A DNA stretch of 64,000 bases from Cadophora sp. MPI-SDFR-AT-0126 (taxonomy: Eukaryota; Ascomycota; Leotiomycetes; Helotiales; Ploettnerulaceae). How positions within the stretch are numbered: the stretch's first letter is position 1; each line of letters starts with the position of its first letter. Shown here in pieces: positions 47,295-59,901 of this stretch. The stretch spans positions 3,410,001 to 3,474,000 of the forward strand of contig JAGMVK010000001.1 of the NCBI GenBank assembly GCA_020747065.1. The letters are read 5' to 3'. A program made the position numbers and the translations under genes. A model generated the notes under the pieces. The model made no database searches. It was not told the origin of the DNA and was given only the letters and a program-made list of their open reading frames with translations.

Positions 47295-48377
47295 TCAAGA
47301 CGAACTTCCATCAGTCTCTCTAACCATCTTTGCGAATATCCCCGCTGCTTCGAACCGCGCCACAGAATCATCAACAACCACATCATCCCCGTTAACGTCC
47401 AGTCCCTGCCCCACTATTACCCCCTTCAGTGCCTCCACAACCTCACTCATCGCCTCAAACTCCCTCATCCAGCATTTTCTGATAATCTCATCCATCTCAT
47501 CCTCCTCGTCTAGCTGATCCCGCATTTCCTCCTCATCTTCCCACTGATCCGGATCCTGCTCCATCAGCAAATAATATAGCAGAGATCCGAATGCATATAG
47601 ATCTTGCCGAGGCGTGATCCAGGTCTCTGGCTGCTCGGCAAGAGCACAATCATCCCAATCGGGGCTGCGGTAACCGATGGCGATATCGTCGGTGCCGCCT
47701 TGTTCTCTGTAGGCTGCGACGTCGAGGTTAACGAGCGTGGCAGAGAGGTCAGCGCGCAGGTGCACTGTATTAGGGGATAAGCCTTGGAAGATTATATTTT
47801 TTGAGTGTAGGAAAGCGAGCCCTGATGCGATATTGAGTGCCCAGCGGAATCTATTGATGTTGTGTTGGTCATCTCTTCTCTATACGTTTGCTGTGGAATT
47901 GTCAGACGTACTTGAGCGCTGAAGGCTGATTTGATCCCGTGCCAGATGGGACGGTAGGCTTTGGGTTGGCACGCAAGAAACTATACAGATCGCCTTTCTC
48001 AACATATTCAACAACTGGGAATCCTGTCTCAGGCTGAAACTCTACTAGGCTTCAAGCAAAAATCAATATCATAGTTCTATTCTCGCACTGGGTAGTGAGC
48101 CTAACCGTTGTACACGCGGATGTGAAGTCGGTTGACTCTCACCGATAATCTCGTGAACCTTCTTCAGCCAATTCAACTGGTCCATCCCATCTTCCTGATT
48201 CTGCCACGCCATGCAAGACTCGGCCGGATCCTCGTAACGCGGATCGTTTTGAGGTCTGTAGAGCCGGGGGTAGATAATGACTGAGTTTTTGTCGGACGTT
48301 CGACAGATTCTGAGCTCGTGGCTATATTGGTCGCTCGGCTCGATGCCGGTGGGTGGGAGAATGGGTCGTGCAGCCAT
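47295..48377 (-). CDS. Protein-kinase-like protein, predicted pseudokinase
   Basis: Three exons: 48377-48106, 48049-47912 and 47850-47295; 321 aa. A hinge-like EYVEKGDLYSFL segment lies near residues 100-115 and a helix-E/catalytic-loop region follows (IASGLAFLHSKNI). The position of HRDLKPxN reads FQGLSPNT, so the catalytic Asp and Lys are lost. The DFG position reads DVA. The activation-segment end YRSPD and the helix-F DLYAFGSLLYYLL are retained, which makes the fold assignment firm. No glycine-rich loop or VAIK lysine is visible in the short N-lobe. It is thus probably catalytically dead and may act as a scaffold or ligand-binding regulator. The C-terminus is acidic. Confidence 0.85.
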
Positions 48378-48963
48378 TCTATATCTCTTAAGGAAGATAT
48401 TTCGTTACCAAGTGGCGGGTCCTGAGCATTAAATAACAGGGGAGAAGGATCAGCAGTCGGCTAAAACCCCCTTAAATTGTTAGTGCTGTCACGTGGAAAC
48501 TTTCGCTCTACACCAATCTAGGCCAGCAAAATTATGTGTGCTAGTTCACACAAGCCCAAAAGCAAGTATTAGTTGCAAGTTACCTGTCTTCTGAAGTGTT
48601 TCACTCCAGGAACTCCCTCCAAACTTTGCAAATTGGCCACGGAAATTGCACATAACCATCCCGTTGCCACCTTAGCTTGTTTTCCGCGCACTCCCGCCGT
48701 TTCTCCTTGCTTTCGGCATTTGAAATTTTGTGAAAATTGCTTGAAAGAGCGTGGATCACTGTCAAGCGAATTAAAATCTCTCGGCAGATTTTTCAGGGAC
48801 AAAAAAGGAGATCAAAATCACATATTTTCTTCAACGAGCACCTCAATGACCAGCAATACGTTGAAGCCAGAAGCCGGCTTTTGACCAGAATCAGCATCCA
48901 ATATTGACTCTACAATGATATACGTTTATGATTGAGCTATGGTAATAAACGAATTACATCTAG
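48378..48963. other. Intergenic spacer
   Basis: Promoter of the pseudokinase gene and 3' UTR of the chitinase gene, which both lie on the minus strand. A frame at 48573-48884 is featureless. Confidence 0.5.
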
Positions 48964-51900
48964 CTAATAAAATGGGTTGCTGAGGAAATCTGTTATGGGC
49001 ATAGTCGTCTGGGGCAAGTTCGTGCACTGTTGCTAGCGGGTCAGCAGAGTGTTTCAGACATAAAATCCTATTCCCAAGAACAGTCAGGAATCTAAGAATT
49101 GGTCAACACTTACGTATACATTGCGAAGGTGCATCTTTCGCTCTTGACCATTAAGGACGCTTATCCAAAGATTCTGGTAGAACTGTGGCATATTCGCTCC
49201 GCTGCGGAAATGTTAGCACATACAATAATCTTAGCCAGACGGGGAAACTCACTCAAGCCTATTGAACCATGTCGAAGCAACAGTATGGGACTGCACAACG
49301 ACATTGTCAAGGAGTCCGCGATTGTAACTCTTCCATTTCTCTTGCAGGCCAGGGACTGGACCATTTGGATTCTGCTGGGCATACCACGTGTCGAAGCGTC
49401 CCATGAGTGCGTAAAGAGCCTCGTAGACGTCGCAGTAGGCTTCTACAATGTCGGGGAGGTTCATATATGTAAATACCATCCCTAGTTCTTTCATGACGAG
49501 TAGTTGTTCTTGGTAGCCTTCTGATGCATATCTGTCTCCGGTGTATCTAGTTGCGTCTTGATGTCAGTGTTGTTCGGGTTGATAAGCTGTGGTCAGATCA
49601 CTTACACGTTACCACCACGGAATAGAGCGCCTTTGAAGATGTTTGGTCGTGTTGGGAAGACCACTAAACGGTCGAGCTTATTCTGCTCGTAAATTTAGTA
49701 GGGGCAAACAACGAATGCTTGAAGGCCACAAGAAAGCGGTCGTCTCGGATTCTCAGAACAAGATAAATGAAAAATGCCCAGAACGTACCATGCCTCCAAG
49801 CTCCTGAAGAGCACGTCTACCAAAAGCACTTCTGATATTAGTAGTACCTCCCTGGAACCCACCGATATCATAATCCCACGTGGTGTCCCGTCTGCTCTTG
49901 ATCCACGTATTGATCCAGCTCGCACCGCCATTGACACCGGTACAGCCGAAACGACCATCGTTGACAGGAGTACCAGGACTGTATCCTGTTGACCACCAAG
50001 ATAATCTACCTTGACTGATATATTGGGAGAAAAATTGGCCTATCGCTTGACCTTCATAAACGTGCTCGGTATCGTAGGGGGCTTGGGATCCATCGTTAAG
50101 GATACGCGGGTTGTCGACTTCTTGAACGTCCCAATTGTCGCATGCTTCTGAGACTCGGTCGTATCTCTTCACACTTTGGAATGCTCCGTTATCCACTACG
50201 TCGAATCAGTCTTATATTCAAGAATTTCTGTAAATTATGTATCGTAGCAAAACTTTGCAGCCGGTGGCGTTTCTCAGAGGCGAGATGCTCCAAGGCGTGG
50301 AGGAAGAAATTAGAGTACATACCAGTTTCCCAATCAATGTCAGGTCTGGATGGGTAAGCAGGGTAACTTGGACCACTGATCTTTGGGGTGCCACAAATGG
50401 TAACCTTTTTGGGAGAATAGTAAACTCCACCGGGTGTCTGAGATCGATCATCAAGGATTTGATAGGAAAGATCCTTCAATTTGTCTAAAGTATTGTTGGA
50501 CGGGACGTAGTCGCCCGAGTATTCAAAGGTAGTAGGGTCAAGCAAGATTGATCGTTTGTCGAGTGTGTCACTATCGAAGAGCGAGGGAGGACCGTCGTAA
50601 TCACCGTCTTGATACCTATTATCGGGGCCTGATTGCCATGTCAGACAGTTCATTCGCACATTTTCTTGAGCCAACATACCCCATAAAAGATCAAGATCGA
50701 CGCAGCCACAGCACAATGGGTCTTTCTTCTTCAAGAGGCATAAGAACGAGAAGCTGTTGCCGATCTGCTGATCTGCGCCGACGCCGATCGGATTGTCGTT
50801 ATCCGCACCATACTCTTTGAAGATCCTGTAGACTTTGTCAGCACGAAGTGGAGTAAAGCTGCAAAAGGAAAGACGCACGTATCAACAGTCAAATCTCCAT
50901 TGCCTGAGGTATAACCAACAGACGGAAACAGATCAGCAATACCGGGAGCTCCACGTTTCTTAGAGCTCGAAGAAGCCTCGAAACATACAGGAGTTCCAAC
51001 TCGGTTAGTGTAGCTCTCCAAATCTTTACTTCCGGTGTCATCCCATCCGACATATTTCCCGTCCTCCCAGCTCTGAGACTGCTTCTTACCCATGCGAATG
51101 TCAAGACACACGCTTCCAGCCTTTGAGGAGTTGTCGGCCTTGAACTCTACTGTCGTCTCGGAGTTCATTGACATTGAGGGGAATTTGCCGACGCCCGTGA
51201 CTTTCGATGGGAGCTTCATGCTCACAGCCAAGCCAGCGTCGATGATGTGCGAGATTCCAATATCACCACTGCCCGAGAAGTCTGCATTGAGAGTGTTCGT
51301 GAATTTCTTTCCGCTCTCTGCCTTGTCGCTGGACGACGTAGACTTTCCGTCGCTTGTCGAAGGGAACGTCACTGCTCCCTGCCCGAAACTTGTCACCATC
51401 CTGGCGTTTGCTTTGCCGTTCCATTCGATGGCGCCTGCAGTGCCTAGTTGGTATCCTGTGGTGAGGAAGGGATTGAAGGTAATGAAATCATTCATGATTG
51501 TGTGTCCGCCCAAACTGGTGGGGATTAGATTACTTTTGAGGACGCCATTAGTGTTGAGATTTCCGATGCCACTTATCTGAATGTCGTTGTCAGCAAGAAT
51601 GTTCTCCAGTCGATCAAAAACATACCTCAAAAGTGAGATCAGTAGTTCCTGAAACATCGACAAAACCATTTGCTTCGTGAATGTTGAGTGTTCCTCCGTC
51701 AATCGTTCCTATCATACTGTACCCATACCAGATATCAAGATCTATCTTGCCTTTACTGACGATTTCAATGGCTTCCGGAATCGCGCCGCCTCCATCTACA
51801 TCGCAGGTCTTCTGGTAGCCGAAGTAGATGAGATCCTTGACAGTCTTTGAAACTAGTTTTGCATCGCCGGGTGGAGGCGCGAGACTCCTGAAGACAGCAG

Positions 51901-54900
51901 CCCACTGGGAATCATATTAGTAACAGAAAAAATAGAGATAAAACATTCTTACATCGGAGTTGCTGCCACTGAAATAACGGTCTTTGAGAGTTCGCTTGGT
52001 AACTCCAGGAGCACGAACGACTTTGTCCCAGTACCCTCCAACGTTCGAGTAATCCACACGCATACTGAGCGAACCGCTGTCTCTCTTCAATTTGCCCATG
52101 TCATAGTCAAATACGAAGTCAAAGATAGCAGAAGTCGGATTCTGTCTGGCAATATCGATAGGGAGGGATTGATCTATCGCTGTCAGTTGGCATGCCATAC
52201 AAAGCAGTGATGGAGGATAAATACTTCTGGAGAGCTCAAGAGATATGGCGCGAGCGAAGCCACCGCCGCAAGCATCAGACATCGAAACAAGAGTTCCCTC
52301 AGTACCGCCCTGACGGACCGAGAAACACTCCTCGAGGGTGTCGTCAAGGCAAATGACACGGACAGTCCGAGGCTCGTCGGATGGAAGCAATCTAACATCT
52401 GAGGGGCAATCCAAGAACTCCACTCCGGTCGCGCTGTTATCTCGCTTCTTCATCTTGGAGAGCAAGTTCTGGTTTCCTGCGAAAAGTATGAAAGCGACTC
52501 CAGAGGCGTTAGGATCTTCGACGCCTCCAGCAGCATAGAGTCCACCGAAAGATACGAGATCGTACTTCGGTATGGAATCGGCAGAAGGTAGATACTCGGG
52601 GGGAAACAGGGTATCGAGGTCGGCAACGGTAAAAGGTTTAGTTGTGCCACCAGGGGGGTCGCAGCAGAATTTCTGAGTGCGTCCCCAACTACACCAGTAG
52701 CTTCCGTCCTTGCCTGCAACATCCGAGTCGAGTTCTATCTGGTTATCAGGGCAAGCCTCGGAACATTCTTTCTTATTGTGCCACTAAATCAGTAGAAGGT
52801 CAGCAATGAATCGGTTGAACTTGTCTCGACAATAGCTATTACTCAGAGGACCTTACCCCGCATGTTTTGGTATTGAAAGAGTCTTTTGACGGGCAACACA
52901 ACTTTCTTTCTTCCCATTCGACTGGTTCATTATCAATACTGTCAGTCCGGGTGACTTTGCATTGTTTATTTGTCTGTCCATGACCGCTGCCTCCGAGATC
53001 TGTTGTTAGCTCATACGGTTTGTCGTCCGGACAGCTCTTTGCTCCGCATTCGGTCCAGGTACATATGTCCAGGTACTGCTGCTTATTCCCAGCAGGACAA
53101 CAGTATGTTACACCTGAAAGCTATGTCAGTACCAAGAGTTGATCGTACTGCTTTCAAACATACCACCACGATCACACTTATCGCTTGCATGACCATCGTA
53201 CACTGAGCCAATCCAGCCCCAGGAATCGCCGACCACCTTAACGTCTCCAACGTGCAGACATCCACCATTGCAGTCTCGAGAGAACGGATTGACTCCAGTG
53301 TATTCCAAATTCCAATAGCAGGTATCTGGGTCCGGCGCTGAGTATGACGGACAGCACACGTAACGAAAATTATCGGTCTTGCACGTTTTCCCCCCAAGGA
53401 CTCCGACGCGAGTCATGGCAGTATATCCTTTTTCGCAGGTTTCTCCGCATCCGGTGACCTTGCACGTGGATGCATCGTCGGTCGAATGTGCTACAGACGC
53501 ACCGCCATCCTCGTCGAACTGAAGAAGATCACTGGCGTCGAGATTTGAAATAGCGCTCAGAGCATCATGTGCCGTGTTATCTTGATCGATAGCCCAGACC
53601 ATCAAGCCACCTAAGCCTTTCTTATTCGCAAAATCAATCTTCGCTTGGTACGTTGTCTTATCGTCGTAGGAAATCCAATTATTACCTCCATAGACAAGAT
53701 AATTGACTTGGGCGGTTTTATCGTGAACTGGCTTAGCCCCTGTCTTTGCAATTATATCGGTAATCTCCTTGTAGGAGAGTATTCCAGCAGTGGCTGTGCA
53801 TTCTCCTTGAGCTCCAGGTCCGGAAAATTGACAACCAGGTTTGTAGCAGCTGGAATCGGTAAGCTGGAAACTCCGCCCATAGAAACCGAGACCAAGGACG
53901 ATTTTCTCTGGTGGAATATCATTACGCCAGTAGAGATCAAGGGCAAGATCGATTTCAGTGAGATTGGTATGTGCCAAGACTTGACTGCCAATAGGGTTCT
54001 GTCAAGGTATTAGCAGAATCAAAAACTCAAGAGCACAGCACACATACATCTCGGTCCCAAACACCATGTAGATCGTAAGCCATCAAATTGATCCAATCTA
54101 CGTCTTTGGTCATTGCCGTGATATCGAAGTGTCGTAGATACCAGTATGAAGTGGGAGCTGTGAAGGTTACAATATAGTCCTTGGAGCTTGCTTTGACTGC
54201 TGCACGAAGCTCCTTGAGGAAGGTTGTGAAATCTACTCCGTTGTTCTTCGACCCACCACGATCTTCAGCCCCAGGATACTCCCACTGTGAGACACGATAA
54301 TATTAGTAAAGCACGCATAAGTCGCGATAGGATGCGAAGGCTAATGAGATGTGGCTGGGCGCCCCGGCTACTGACGTCAAAGTCGACACCATCATAACCA
54401 TACTGATCCTGCAGCAAATTATAAGTAAATTATCCAATGTAAGGTGAAGGTGCATACCAGGAAGCCAAGGAGGTTCTTGATGAAAGTGGCTCGAGTGGAA
54501 GAAGATGAAACCATTGTTGGAAAAACGCTTTGCCATGTCCCTGGGTCATTGAAAGTCCAGCCACCCAAAGCAATCATCACCTTGAGATTAGGGTTCTTGC
54601 TTTTGAGCTTTGGCAGTCTTTCGTACATATCGGTTGACACACCATCCATCTAATATCTATCAGCCCTGCGTGATCTTCGTTCATGTGTTTTTGCTTACGT
54701 TGGTAACTCTAAAATCACCAGGTGTGACATATCCAAAAGCAACAATTAGATGAATAAGTTGCTGGACAGGAATCTCCTCGGGCGCCATAGTTCCTATCTT
54801 ATATCAGCACAGGATCCTGCTGTCATGCCGATATCAAATGCATGTTGCTTACCACAGGAGTGTTGGGAGTTCCATGTCTCATAATAGGCGACAATTCTTG

Positions 54901-55590
54901 ACTGAACATCAGAAGAAGTCACAGATGGCTCAGGTTGGTCGCAGTTTGATTGACAACCAGTCTTGCAGAACTCTTCGGTGGTGCCGCAGAAGCCATACTG
55001 AGAACAACAGACATTGATGGGGCAAGTTTGACCGGGTGTTGCTGCAAATTCTCCACATTCGGCTTTTGCGTCACAGTTGGACTGACAGCCGTCACCGCAA
55101 TAGGTTCCATTATATCCACACCTGTTTTCGGATCAGCTGTGGCACCAGAAAGCAGTTTTCAAAGAGTTTACCATCCCGATGAGCCGCAACAAGCGCCATT
55201 TGAACATGGCTTTCCGGGACCGCAAGTGAAATCATTGTTGCTGGCAGAAGTACCAGAGCCACCTTCGACACTATTAGGGCCAGAAAGGGAAACACGTTGC
55301 ACGAATTACTAACCCGTTTGGCCACCGACATCATCACGTCTGAATAGTCGACCATTTAACGAATCTTCTTTCACAGAAGCAAAAGTACCATAAGCTTCGA
55401 GCTCCTCGCCATGAGCATGCTCGCGAGACCTGAGGGCATGCAGCCTTGCATGCGTGCCACCATGGTTATGGTTCAAACCAGAATGAGCATTCACCAAAGT
55501 AATTAAAGAAATAAAAAGAGTGACAGTAGCCAAAAGCTGGAGCCGGTGTGACCGGTACGTGGTTGCAGAAACCATCGTAGTGAGAGACAT
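48964..55590 (-). CDS. Secreted multidomain GH18 chitinase (subgroup-C type) with two hevein-like domains
   Basis: Nineteen exons inferred: 55590-55314, 55262-55172, 55121-54853, 54793-54699, 54649-54458, 54408-54376, 54284-54048, 53998-53164, 53113-52857, 52783-52225, 52173-51953, 51904-51626, 51576-50879, 50858-50323, 50195-49789, 49682-49606, 49546-49253, 49201-49114, 49026-48964; 1835 aa, all phases consistent. Start at 55590 or the Met at 55575. A signal peptide ends near TLVNA. Two CBM18 hevein-like domains (about 106-139 and 146-188) precede GH18 (about 199-560). The catalytic motif DGVDFDWE places the acid Glu near 321. Cys-rich repeats follow, then a very long C-terminal region. Subgroup-C chitinases resemble the alpha/beta subunit of yeast zymocin; no LysM is seen inside this protein. 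Roles known for the group are competition and wall turnover. Confidence 0.88.
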
Positions 55591-56641
55591 TGGTCTGCAA
55601 ATTCGAAAGAGTGAAATTTGAATAAGGAAAGAATCCGAGGAAGAATGTTCTCATCTAATGTATATCCAGGATCTGATCGATAGGCTTTCCATCTTTCGCC
55701 CTTAAAAATAGTCCGTCCGTATGGATACTCCCGACACCGACGCCGCGAGGTGCCGGGGTCGATGAAAGTGAACGAAGCCCTAACGTACTGTGCCGTCTGC
55801 ATGTGCTGGTTGATAAATTTGGACAGAGGAGATATCTCGGTCTCATGGGTGCCATGATAGGAGTACTTGGGTAGTAAAGCACGAGAAGCGCTAGGATATG
55901 GAACGAAACAATCGGCTTAACAAGAACTTCGGGGATAGTCTCGATAGAGTAATCGGTTTAGATTGAAGAGCATTAGCCTAAAGCTTTTGACAGAATGCCT
56001 TGATGATTTGCCCCCTAGGCAATCCTTCTCTATCGCATTTCATGCAGAATACCTGGCAAAGAGAAAAATTTTGCATCCTAACAACCCGTTAGCATGCGGC
56101 GTAGTAGTCCATAAAGTGCGGCGGAAGCTTAAACTGGCATAAGCTTCTATTGTGGATAGATGGCTCGGTAATTACAATCTGCGGAGGTGCAGCCCATACA
56201 TAAGCATTAGCCCTTGTCTAGCGTGCACAGGGGACTCGCCCTGGTAAATCCCCCTGATGCACACAATTATTTGTAAACCTAATGAGCGAGAACACATAAT
56301 TCTGTTCCAGACCCAATTTTGTGCGTCAGTTTGGCAGACGCACTATCAATGAACAAAGGTATGATTGAGTGAAGATCTTAGTAGTTTCTTCAAATCTCTT
56401 CCGCGAACCCTGGCCATCGGACAAACTCCATGGGGGTTATGGAATTGTGCGCCAGCTCGGCTCCGTCCACTGCAAGTTCGGGGAGTAATGCTGGGGCGTA
56501 GGACTGGCAATGATACCCGGCCTCCAGCAAACTTCTGGGACTACGAAGACCGTATCTTGAAGTCCCTCCCTCATTTCTTCTGTCCTGTCTTTCTGGTCTC
56601 AGGCCTACTGACCATACGCTCATTCAACCTCCGTCAGCAAC
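55591..56641. promoter_or_regulatory. Bidirectional promoter between chitinase and LysM genes
   Basis: A 1.05-kb spacer between the divergent start codons of the two chitin-related genes. Frames in it are short and overlapping. I could not single out a specific regulatory site by eye; co-regulation is inference from layout. Confidence 0.55.
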
Positions 56642-59600
56642 ATGCGTCTTTTATCTGGATTATTGATCTGGGCTACATTCTTTTTGCGAATCTCTCTTGG
56701 GCAAAATGACAATACCACAGCCATCGACCCCGAATTGTATCCAGGCGCTTCGCAAGCTTGTCTCTCTGCTTTGAGCATCTCTAGCGTCAAGTGCAACCCC
56801 TTTGTATACTCTCTTTACTCGAACTATTACACTTCTCTTGAGCTTGACGAAGTGACCAACCTGTGCAAAGATGCATGTTACACCAGTTTACAAGCACATA
56901 AGGCCAACGTCGATTCTGCGTGCCAGGGCATCCAGTACTATGATGAGCCCACTGGATCCTTTTACCCGCCAAGTATTCTGGATCTTCAGGCTTTGAGTGC
57001 ATTAAACCAAACTTGTTTCAAAGATGCCAGGTAAGTCGAAATGCCAGCGTTAAATTAGAATTGAACTTACACACGGTAGTGGCCAATTTTGCGAGACTTA
57101 CTTCCAGAATTCAACAAACCAAAAATCTTGTGATTATTGCTGGATTAAGCTCAAACAGGAGCAGCTGAACACAGGTTTGGAGGGTTTGGACTCAGAACTT
57201 GCAAGTTCATTTTCGGCTTTGACATCGAGCTGTGGATCCACTCAATTTACGACTACAACGCCTACTGCTGTGGTGTTAACGTGAGCCGTCGGCCCAGAGC
57301 TTGCGGGGTTGTAACTGACTTACTGAACAGGACTACAGCTGCGGCGATCCCAACGTGTGCAGGGACGAAATACACATCTAAAGCTGGCGATACTATCTAC
57401 TCTGTTTCTCAAAGCCAGATGATCGCCACCGACACACTTCTGAACAGTAATGGTCTGTCATATGATGAAGGAACAATACCTACAGGTACTTCTCTATGTA
57501 TTGCCGCCACGTGTGAAGTCCACGTTCTGAAGAAAAACGAAACGTGTGATGGTGTTGCGTCCGATGCAGGAATTTCCGCCATCCAACTTCAAAGTTGGAA
57601 CACTAACATTAACCCGTTGTGCACCAATTTGGATCGTTTCGTCAACGGCACTCTTTGTATTTCGAATCCAGTAAGCTGATCTCCTTAGCATCTTCCCCTG
57701 CTCTCTGGCGAGTCGAGAAATTTTCGCCTCAATTCAGGTGAGGAAACGTCAAGAATTTAGGCTGACGCAAAGACCTGTATCATAGGCTGGGAATTATTCT
57801 ATGCCATCAAATACTCTTGGAGCTCCTACTTTTGTTACCACCGCCGCGTAAGTCATTACCCAATCGCATGGTTGCGCGATGTACTGACAGCCAGCAGTCC
57901 CGAGCCGACCAATGTGGGTCAGAACACTACAACCGATTGTGGAAGGTTTTATGAAGGTAGGACTCTACTGAAATGGATGAAGACTAGAGCTATGCTAAGA
58001 AGCTGTAACAGTCCAATCAGGAGATACATGCCAAACTGTTGCGCAGAAATTCTCTATTCCACTCGACGATTTGTATGTCGTGGTTCCGCAAATCCTCAAC
58101 TGATTCAGCTGCTAATCGACTACTGTTTAGCTACTTTCTCAACCCGGAAATTAAGGGCAACTGTACGAATCTCCAAGCAAACGTCTCGTACTGTGTCCAG
58201 CCTGTCGGCTACATTTCCACTTACCCGGGCTACGGCGGAACCTCTCTGACCTCGATCCAACCCGACTCCACCAGCTCTGTGGCCTATACACCCTTCTCCA
58301 ATATCTTTGCCAGTCCGACTGGTACGCCAATTCCTCTCGCGAACGGTACACGTCAGGACTGTGTCTCCTATACTTATCTGCGCAATAACTCTGTCCTTGA
58401 CTGCTGGTCCTGGGCGGCTGCCAATGGACTTACGAGCGAAGAGTTGGTTCTATGGAATCCTAGTCTTGGAAATGGCACAGAAGCGGATGCTGATGCGACG
58501 TATGACTATGATTGTACCCCTTCTGTGAGTCAAAGTTATTGTGTAGCGCTCGGTTACGCCAGTAAGTCTCGGATATCAACCCCTCAGGCACCCCTCTGTT
58601 GAAACTGACATTTTCCAGCTTCAACGGTGACTGCAACCACTGCTCCCGCACCCCGTGCGTCAGGCGAGGTTACAGACTGCGTGGCTTGGTTCCAAGCCAC
58701 CACGGACTACACCTGCGATGATATGCTCGGAGATACGGGCATGACAATTGCGGAGTTCTTTGCTATGAATCCAACCGTGAAAAGTGACTGCGCGGGTCTT
58801 AATGTCGGGACATACTACTGTTACGAGTCGCCCTCGCTCAACAACAATGGTGACGGAACGTCGACAGGACCGATTGCTACTGTTTCCGCAACTACCACGC
58901 GATCAGGGACTCCAACGTCGACATTGGCTGGCGTTACAGGTACTAACGGCGTTGTGACGCCAACTCCGACGCAGACAGGCATGGTAGGTAATTGTAACAA
59001 GTTCCACTTTGTCACCACGGCAGATACAGGCTGCTATGATCTAGCAGCCGCCGAAGGGATATCCTTAGACAACTTCTATTCCTGGAACCCGGCAGTTGGA
59101 ACTGATTGCTCTCACTTCATCACCGGTGTGTATGTATGCGTCGGAACCGGCTCCAGCAGCCCTTCGACTACTACCACTAAGCCCGTGACGACTACATCCG
59201 CTGGAAACGGCATTTCAACACCAACTCCTACACAGGTGAGTTATACATGATCCTTTCTATCGCAAATGTAGCGTACTAACACACAGCAGACAGGCATGAC
59301 CTCCAGCTGTAACAAATTCCACTTCGTGACGACCAGCGACACGGGGTGTTACGACCTTGCCGCCGCTAGCGGTATCTCCTTGGACGACTTCTATGCTTGG
59401 AATCCAGCGGTTGGGACTGATTGCGCGCACTTTATCACCGGTGTATATGTGTGCATAGGCGTGATTAGTTCAACTACAACAAGCACTAAACCTACGACCA
59501 CGAGTTCCGGCACTGGAGTCGCAACACCAACGCCCCATCAGCCCAATATGGTGGCGAACTGTCAGAAGTTCGACGAGACTGCGGCGAGCAATGATTATTG

Positions 59601-59901
59601 CTGTAAGAAATTTTCCCTCATCCAAAATGATTGGCTATTGACTATCTCAAAGATGACATAGCGACGAGGAACGGCATCTCGGTTGCTGACTTTGAGAAAT
59701 GGAATCCCGGTACGTCCAAGCTATTGATGTTTCCCATCTCCTCTATACCTGTTTCGATCTTGAAGCATTAGTCTATCTCCCTTAATATTCTTTTCCAAGA
59801 TGGAGTTTACAAGGGCTGTAAAAACTGACTTCTGTTATTCAGATGTCGGCTCTGACTGTGGATTTATCTATCCCAGCTACTGGTACTGTGTCGGCATCTA
59901 G
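56642..59901 (+). CDS. Secreted multi-LysM protein (eight LysM-like modules)
   Basis: Eleven exons inferred: 56642-57030, 57080-57280, 57331-57670, 57786-57847, 57898-57956, 58012-58072, 58131-58561, 58619-59235, 59287-59602, 59653-59709, 59843-59901; 863 aa. Signal peptide MRLLSGLLIWATFFLRISLG. A Cys-containing N-terminal region covers about residues 25-195. LysM modules follow at roughly 205-255, 257-310, 340-392, 430-510, 530-580, 640-690, 725-775 and 812-863, with Thr/Ser/Pro linkers. Typical signs are GDT-C near the start, WNP in the middle, and paired C...YCV. LysM modules bind chitin or related glycans; in fungi they can shield walls or sequester chitin fragments. Modules 6 and 7 are nearly identical. 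The exon 9 start could be 59287 or 59290. Confidence 0.9.
58981..59465 (+). repeat. Recent intragenic LysM duplication
   Basis: The modules at 58981-59150 and 59293-59465 encode almost the same protein (CNKFHFVTT-DTGCYDLAAA, NPAVGTDC-HFITGVYVC) while differing at many third positions. A TTTTKP/PTPTQ linker follows each. Confidence 0.85.

Noticed and set aside
59602..59661. Acceptor CATAG at 59661 for the last LysM module
   Set aside because: The acceptor at 59652 restores the conserved YD-x-A segment of the module, so it was preferred.
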